A stretch of DNA of 64,000 nt. Origin: Taudactylus pleione. Taxonomy: Eukaryota; Chordata; Amphibia; Anura; Myobatrachidae. The position numbers were made by a program, and so were the translations under genes. A model generated the notes under the pieces. It saw only the letters and a program-made list of their open reading frames with translations, was not told the DNA's origin and searched no databases. Location: NCBI GenBank assembly GCA_031769625.1, contig JAUIMM010001599.1, positions 372,001-436,000 of the forward strand, in the 5' to 3' direction. Shown here in pieces: positions 56,925 to 64,000 of this stretch (its first letter is position 1; every line of letters begins with the position of its first letter).

Positions 56925-59900
56925 ACCAACCTTGTCTACTGTCGGTGGTGGTTAGAGGAATAGATGAAGATGTTGCACTTGGTCTGTCACTAGTCTGCCC
57001 TCTGCTGGTCATTCTGAAGAACAGTCCTGTAGTGTTGTCTGCATAGAATACATTTTATATACCTACGACTGGTCATACACTGTCTATATTTGTCAATTAC
57101 CTCGCTTGCCCAGTTACATTAGACTGAGGTAAAGTACTGTTGTTGTCAATGGGAGTTGATGAACTAACTTTTTCCCACAAGGACATAAAATGCAATCATC
57201 GCACCCCAAACTATAAGTCGGAAAACTGTCTATCTGCTCTGAGGCATCAATCTAAGCTTCAGATGTACAGTGATTTACAATTTGGGTCTTTAGTTGTGGA
57301 ACTGAAATCACAAAAAGGACTTTACTGAGCATTCTCAGAAGAGAAGAGCAGAGTGAGGACCTCCAGAGATGACAAATCTATCACCAGGTTCCCCTCATCA
57401 CCAAGCTGTAGTTATGCCATAGAAATACTTTATGTATCGCAGATATGTCACTGTTTTGCTCTCTGTTTTGCTTCTAGAAGATAACAGCTATATTATCTAA
57501 TAGGTTGATATGGACAATAACTCCAAAAAAATATACCCCCTGGTCTCAACGAGATAGCCAAGTTTTACAATTAGTGTTTACAGTAGGTTTAATTGACCTT
57601 ATAATCAGACTTTATACCACAAGTCAGTCCTGAATTGAAGAGAAATAACTACATATACCTGCACAAATTTCAACAAATCAATGGAGGCTAAAGGTTGTAA
57701 TACAAAATGAATTGTTTTTTGCTGCTAATAGGTCACTACCAACCTTGTCTACTTTTGGAGATGTTTACAGGTTTGGAAGATGTTGCACTGGATATATTAG
57801 TAGTCGGCCCTCTGCTGGAGGTTCTGTAGTGCGGTACTGTAGTGAATTCTGCATAGAATACATTTTATATAACTGTCACCTCTCATGCACTGCTGATATT
57901 GTAGTTTTTGTATACGAAACAATAAATAACCTACAGTACCTGGCCGAGTAACACTAGACTAAATAAAAATAATGTTGTTGTCAGTGAGAGTGAATAAACT
58001 ATTTTTTTCATAAGAACATAATATGCAATCATGGAGCCCCAAAGCAATATTTGGGAAGATGTCTTGCTGCTCCTAAGACCCACAATCTTTCTAATTCAGT
58101 ATGCCTGTGGGCCAAACATGTACATTGATGCACCACGGGGGCATTCATTAATGGAAATTAAAGCTTAAATTGAGCTTTACTAAACTATCCAGAAGAGCAG
58201 AGAAGGGAACTGGAGATCCTATGAATCTGTGTCACCATTAAACTGCTGTCAATATTTTACATTTGTTTACTGTGATGCTCTCTATATTGTAGATTTTATA
58301 CAGTGATTCACTATAATTTGGAAAGCTGTCTATCTTCTCTGAGGCATCAACCTAAGCTTCACATGTACAGTGATTTACAATTTGGGCCTTTGGTTGTGAA
58401 ACTGAAATCACAAAAAGGACTTTACTAAGCATTCTCAGAAGAGAAGAGAAGAGTAATGACCTCCAGAGATGACAAATGTATCACCAGATTCCCTTACTAC
58501 CAAGCTGTATTTATGATGCAGAAATAATTTATGTATTGCAGATATGTCACTGTGATGCTCTCTGAATTGGTACAAGGTTAAATATTAAATCAGCCATTTG
58601 TTGAGTCATGAACTAGCTAGATAAATTGGTTGGGCATTTATGTAGCTAAGGTTACCATCACTCTAGGAGGTTTATTGTATTTACTAAAGTGCAGATTTTT
58701 AGAAGTGGAGTTGTTGCCCATAGCAACCAATGAGATTCTAATTGACAGTTATCTGCAACCTTCTAGAAGATACCAGCTAGAATCTGATTGGTTGATATGG
58801 TCAAAAACTCCACTTACAAAAAACCCTAACTTTTGTAAATATACCCCCTGGTCTCATCCAGATAGCAAATTAGCAATTAGTGTTTATAGTAGGTTTAATT
58901 GATCTTAAAATCAGATTTTATGCCACAAGTCAGTCCAGAATTAAAGAGAAATAACTACATATAACTGCACAAATTTCAACAAATCAATGGAAGCCATTGA
59001 TTTGTATTTTTAAGAACATAAAAATCCTACATATAATTGAATTTGAAATATATTTGTCTTTTTTATAAAGTAATACAAAATGAATTGTTTTAAACAGCTA
59101 GAAGGTCACTACCAACCTTGTCTACTTTTGGAGGTAGTTAGAGGGGTGGAAGATGTTGCACTGGAACTGTTAGTAGTATGGCCTCTGCTTGTGGTTCTGG
59201 AGTACAGTACTGTAGTGGTTTCTGTATAGAATACATTTTATATAACTGTCACCTCTCATGCACTGCTGATATTGTAGTTTTTATATATGAAACAATCAGT
59301 AACATACAGTACCTGTCCGAGTAACACTAGACTCAGTAAAAGTAATGTTGTTGTCATTGAGATCGAATAAACTATTTATTTTCATAAGAATATAATATGC
59401 AATCATGGAGCCCCAAAGCAATTTTTTTTCAGGGTTCAGTGATCTTAAAACCAGACTTTATGTCACAAAAAAGTTCTGAATTAAAGAGAAATAATTACAT
59501 ATACCTACAACAATCTGAACAAACCAATTAAGGCTAAAGATATTTGCAGGAATTAGTAAGAACATAACATTCTTATAAATGAATGGTAAACAACATTTTT
59601 TTATGTATAAATGAACACAAATTGTTATGTTTAAAGTTACTGGAATGTCATTACCAACCTTGTCTACTATAGGTGGTGGCTAGAGGAATAGAGGAAGATG
59701 TTGCACTTGGTCTGTCACCAGTGTGCCCTCTGCTGGTCATTCTGAAGTGCAGTCCTGTAGGGTTGTCTGCATAGAATACATTTTATATCACTACAACCAT
59801 TCATACACTTCCCATACTGTAGCTTTAGGTAAGAAATTGTCAATAACCTCCCTTGCCCAGTTAAACTAGACTGCGGAAATGTAATGATGTTGTCAGTGAG

Positions 59901-61084
59901 AGTGAACTAAAGTTTATTGTAGAAGAAAATAATATGCAATCTTGGAGCCCAAAAGCAAAATTTGGGAAGATGTCCGTATGCTCCTCAGGCCCACAATTTT
60001 CTCTATTCAGTATGCATTTGAGCCACAAATGTACAGTAATGTACCACGGGGGCATTCAGTAATAGAAATTAAGGCTTGAATTGAGCTTTAGTGAATTTGA
60101 TTAGAGTGGCAGAGAAGGGACATTGAGAGCTGATGGTTTAGTGACATCATTAAACTGCTGTCTGTATTGTAGATTTTTTACTGTAATGCTCTCTGTATTA
60201 TAGATTTTTTTGTTGTGATGCTCTCTGTATTGTAACAAGGTTAATAAATAGAGCAATATGTTAATTTGTGAACCAGTCAGATGAATTGGTTCTGAATTTA
60301 TCTAGCTAGAGTTACAATCACTCTAGATCTCACCTAGATAGCCAAGTTTTATGATTAATATCCAGGTTTCAGTGATCGTAAATACAAATTATAATGAAAT
60401 AACTACATATACTTGCACTAAATCGAACAAATTAACGGAGGCCAAAGTTTGTTGTCAGTGGGAGTGGATGAACTAATTTTATCTACAAGAATATAATATG
60501 TAATCATCACATACCAAACTAAAATTAGGATGATGATCCTCTGCTCTTAAGACCCACAATCTCTTCTATTTTGTATGTCTTTGGGCCACACACGTACAGT
60601 GATTCACCACAGGGGCATTCATTTGTGGAAATTAAAGCTTAAAATGAGCTTTACTAACTTGCTCAGAAGAGCAGAGAAGGGACTTGGAGAGCTTATGGAT
60701 CAGTGTCACTAGTGTAATGCTGACTGCGTTATAAACAGTATAACTTACTGTGATGCTTTCTTTATGGGTTCAGGGTTAATTGAACTGACCACATGTCTGT
60801 TCTCAAACCAGTTAGATAAGTTGGTTCTGAATATATCTAGCAACAGTTGCCATTACTCTTGATTTCACCAAGAATTCCAAGTTTTATGTTTAGTGTTCAA
60901 GTTTCAGTGTTTTTAAAATCAGACTTTATGTTACAAGTCAGTCCTAAATTTAAGAGAAGTGTCTACATATAACTGAACCATTTTAAACAAATCAAGGGAG
61001 GCCAAATGCAATTGAAAGAATGCGGGAAGCAAAAGAAATATATATTTATGTCAATGAATGCAAAATATAATTGTTTAAGTCACT
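56925..61084 (+). repeat. Higher-order satellite unit 2, 4160 bp
   Basis: Anchors at 56925, 57738, 59111 and 59653. Base by base nearly identical to unit 3; for example the first 170 bases after 57738 and 61897 differ at one position. Confidence 0.92.
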
Positions 61085-64000
61085 ACCAACCTTGTCTACT
61101 GTCGGTGGTGGTTAGAGGAATAGATGAAGATGTTGCACTTGGTCTGTCACTAGTCTGCCCTCTGCTGGTCATTCTGAAGAACAGTCCTGTAGTGTTGTCT
61201 GCATAGAATACATTTTATATACCTACGACTGGTCATACACTGTCTATATTTGTCAATTACCTCGCTTGCCCAGTTACATTAGACTGAGGTAAAGTACTGT
61301 TGTTGTCAATGGGAGTTAATGAACTAACTTTTTGCCACAAGGACATAATATGCAATCATCGCACCCCAAACTATAACTCGGAAAACTGTCTATCTGCTCT
61401 GAGGCATCAATCTAAGCTTCAGATGTACAGTGATTTACAATTTGGGTCTTTAGTTGTGGAACTGAAATCACAAAAAGGACTTTACTGAGCATTCTCAGAA
61501 GAGAAGAGCAGAGTGAGGACCTCCAGAGATGACAAATCTATCACCAGGTTCCCCTCATCACCAAGCTATAGTTATGCCATAGAAATACTTTATGTATCGC
61601 AGATATGTCACTGTTTTGCTCTCTGTTTTGCTTCTAGAAGATAACAGCTATATTATCTAATAGGTTGATATAGACAATAACTCCAAAAAATATACCCCCT
61701 GGTCTCAACGAGATAGCCAAGTTTTACAATTAGTGTTTACAGTAGGTTTAATTGACCTTATAATCAGACTTTATACCACAAGTCAGTCCTGAATTGAAGA
61801 GAAATAACTACATATACCTGCACAAATGTCAACAAATCAATGGAGGCTAAAGGTTGTAATACAAAATGAATTGTTTTTTGCTGCTAATAGGTCACTACCA
61901 ACCTTGTCTACTTTTGGAGATGTTTACAGGTTTGGAAGATGTTGCACTGGATATATTAGTAGTCGGCCCTCTGCTGGAGGTTCTGTAGTGCGGTACTGTA
62001 GTGAATTCTGCATAGAATACATTTTATATAACTGTCACCTCTCATGCACTGCTGATATTGTAGTTTTTGTATATGAAACAATAAATAACCTACAGTACCT
62101 GGCCGAGTAACACTAGACTAAATAAAAATAATGTTGTTGTCAGTGAGAGTGAATAAACTATTTTTTTCATAAGAACATAATATGCAATCATGGAGCCCCA
62201 AAGCAATATTTGGGAAGATGTCTTGCTGCTCCTAAGACCCACAATCTTTCTAATTCAGTATGCCTGTGGGCCAAACATGTACATTGATGCACCACGGGGG
62301 CATTCATTAATGGAAATTAAAGCTTAAATTGAGCTTTACTAAACTATCCAGAAGAGCAGAGAAGGGAACTGGAGATCCTATGAATCTGTGTCACCATTAA
62401 ACTGCTGTCAATATTTTACATTTGTTTACTGTGATGCTCTCTATATTGTAGATTTTATACAGTGATTCACTATAATTTGGAAAGCTGTCTATCTACTCTG
62501 AGGCATCAACCTAAGCTTCACATGTACAGAGATTTACAATTTGGGCCTTTGGTTGTGAAACTGAAATCACAAAAAGGACTTTACTAAGCATTCTCAGAAG
62601 AGAAGAGAAGAGAAGAGTAATGACCTCCAGAGATGACAAATGTATTACCATATTCCCTTACTACCAAGCTGTATTTATGATGCAGAAATAATTTATGTAT
62701 TGCAGATATGTCACTGTGATGCTCTCTGTACTGGTACAAGGTTAAATATTAAATCAGCCATTTGTTGAGTCATGAACTAGCTAGATAAATTGGTTGGGCA
62801 TTTATGTAGCTAAGGTTACCATCACTCAAGGAGGTATATTGTATTTACTGAAGTGCAGATTTTTAGAAGTGGAGTTGTTGCCCATAGCAACCAATGAGAT
62901 TCTAATTGACAGTTATCTGGCACCTTCTAGAAGATACCAGCTAGAATCTGATTGGTTGGTATGGTCAAAAACTCCACTTCCAAAAAACCCTAACTTTAGT
63001 AAATATACCCCCTGGTCTCATCCAGATAGCAAAGTTTACAATTAGTGTTTATAGTAGGTTTAATTGATCTTAATATCAGATTTTATGCCACAAGTCAGTC
63101 CAGAATTAAAGAGAAATAACTACATATAACTGCACAAATTTCAACAAATCAATGGAAGCCATTGATTTGTATTTTTAAGAACATAAAAATCCTACATATA
63201 ATTGAATTTGAAATATATTTGTCTTTTTTATAAAGTAATACAAAATGAATTGTTTTAAACAGCTAGAAGGTCACTACCAACCTTGTCTACTTTTGGAGGT
63301 AGTTAGAGGGGTGGAAGATGTTGCACTGGAACTGTTAGTAGTATGGCCTCTGCTTGTGGTTCTGGAGTACAGTACTGTAGTGGTTTCTGTATAGAATACA
63401 TTTTATATAACTGTCACCTCTCATGCACTGCTGATATTGTAGTTTTTATATATGAAACAATCAGTAACCTACAGTACCTGTCCAAGTAACACTAGACTCA
63501 GTAAAAGTAATGTTGTTGTCATTGAGAGCGAATAAACTATTTATTTTCATAAGAATATAATATGCAATCATGGAGCCCCAAAGCAATTTTTTTTCAGGGT
63601 TCAGTGATCTTAAAACCAGACTTTATGTCACAAATAAGTTCTGAATTAAAGAGAAATAATTACATATACCTACACCAATCTGAACAAACCAATTAAGGCT
63701 AAAGATACTTGCAGGAATTAGTTAGAACATAACATTCTTATAAATGAATGGTAAACAACATTTTTTTATGTATAAATGAACACAAAATGTTATGTTTAAA
63801 GTTACTGGAATGTCATTACCAACCTTGTCTACTATAGGTGGTGGCTAGAGGAATAGAGGAAGATGTTGCACTTGGTCTGTCACTAGTGTGCCCTCTGCTG
63901 GTCATTCTGAAGTGCAGTCCTGTAGTGTTGTCTGCATAGAATACATTTTATATCACTACAACCATCCATACACTTCCCATACTGTAGCTTTAGGTAAGAA
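61085..64000 (+). repeat. Higher-order satellite unit 3, partial
   Basis: Anchors at 61085, 61897, 63276 and 63818. Runs off the window, so the array continues to the right. Confidence 0.92.

Noticed and set aside
49137..62110. Repeated short frames beginning MFFAANRSLPTLSTFGDV or MGIYVAKVTI in each satellite unit
   Set aside because: They recur only because the DNA unit recurs. They are short, lack domains, and differ by frame-breaking changes between monomers.

Overview
The window looks like non-genic, transposon-saturated vertebrate chromatin, most likely from an anuran amphibian. This is inferred from the repeat content: a Neptune/Penelope-like element with a GIY-YIG endonuclease, an L1/Tx1-like LINE, ZBED-type hAT transposons, and many short inverted-repeat elements with GGGCCTGATTCAG termini. 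I see no intact cellular gene, no tRNA or rRNA gene, no CRISPR array and nothing bacterial. Nearly all open frames are fragments of transposon proteins or chance frames in repeats.

Layout. 1-14 kb is a patchwork of MITEs and short elements. It holds a 3' scrap of a hAT element, a 2.1 kb composite insertion bounded by a 16-bp target duplication, two 'serial hairpin' elements (5827-6361 and, inverted, 10968-11514), a degenerate telomere-like CCCTAA array (6.8-8.3 kb) and a G-rich minisatellite (8.6-9.7 kb). 14-19.4 kb is a non-coding hAT-like element with internal tandem repeats, interrupted by a dead 4.1 kb L1-like LINE. 20-26.3 kb carries an internally deleted hAT transposon (21945-25020) inserted into an older relative, plus a MITE. 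From 19.4 kb onwards, and continuously from 48.2 kb to the end, the matrix sequence is one satellite family.

The satellite has ancestral monomers of about 0.85-1.1 kb. From about 52.8 kb to the window end they form a higher-order repeat with a 4.13-4.17 kb period; two and a half or more copies are nearly identical. The satellite is the target for the window's largest elements: a 9.3 kb Penelope-like element (32749-42030) with direct pseudo-LTRs and an inverted partial third copy, a 4.94 kb hAT element (43257-48193) with a perfect 8-bp target duplication, a 361-bp non-autonomous hAT (31194-31554) with a perfect 8-bp duplication, and a Penelope-LTR-like element (28853-30512).

The proteins that can be recognised are all broken. 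They are a ZBED/hAT transposase (BED finger, RNase-H-like core, C-terminal dimerisation region), an L1-type endonuclease/reverse transcriptase, and a Penelope-like RT plus GIY-YIG protein. The least explained signals are the 4.15 kb higher-order satellite, the serial-hairpin elements, and a recurring small RNA-like motif (TGANGAA, short hairpin, GAAATGC) seen once in each of several Penelope-LTR-like elements.
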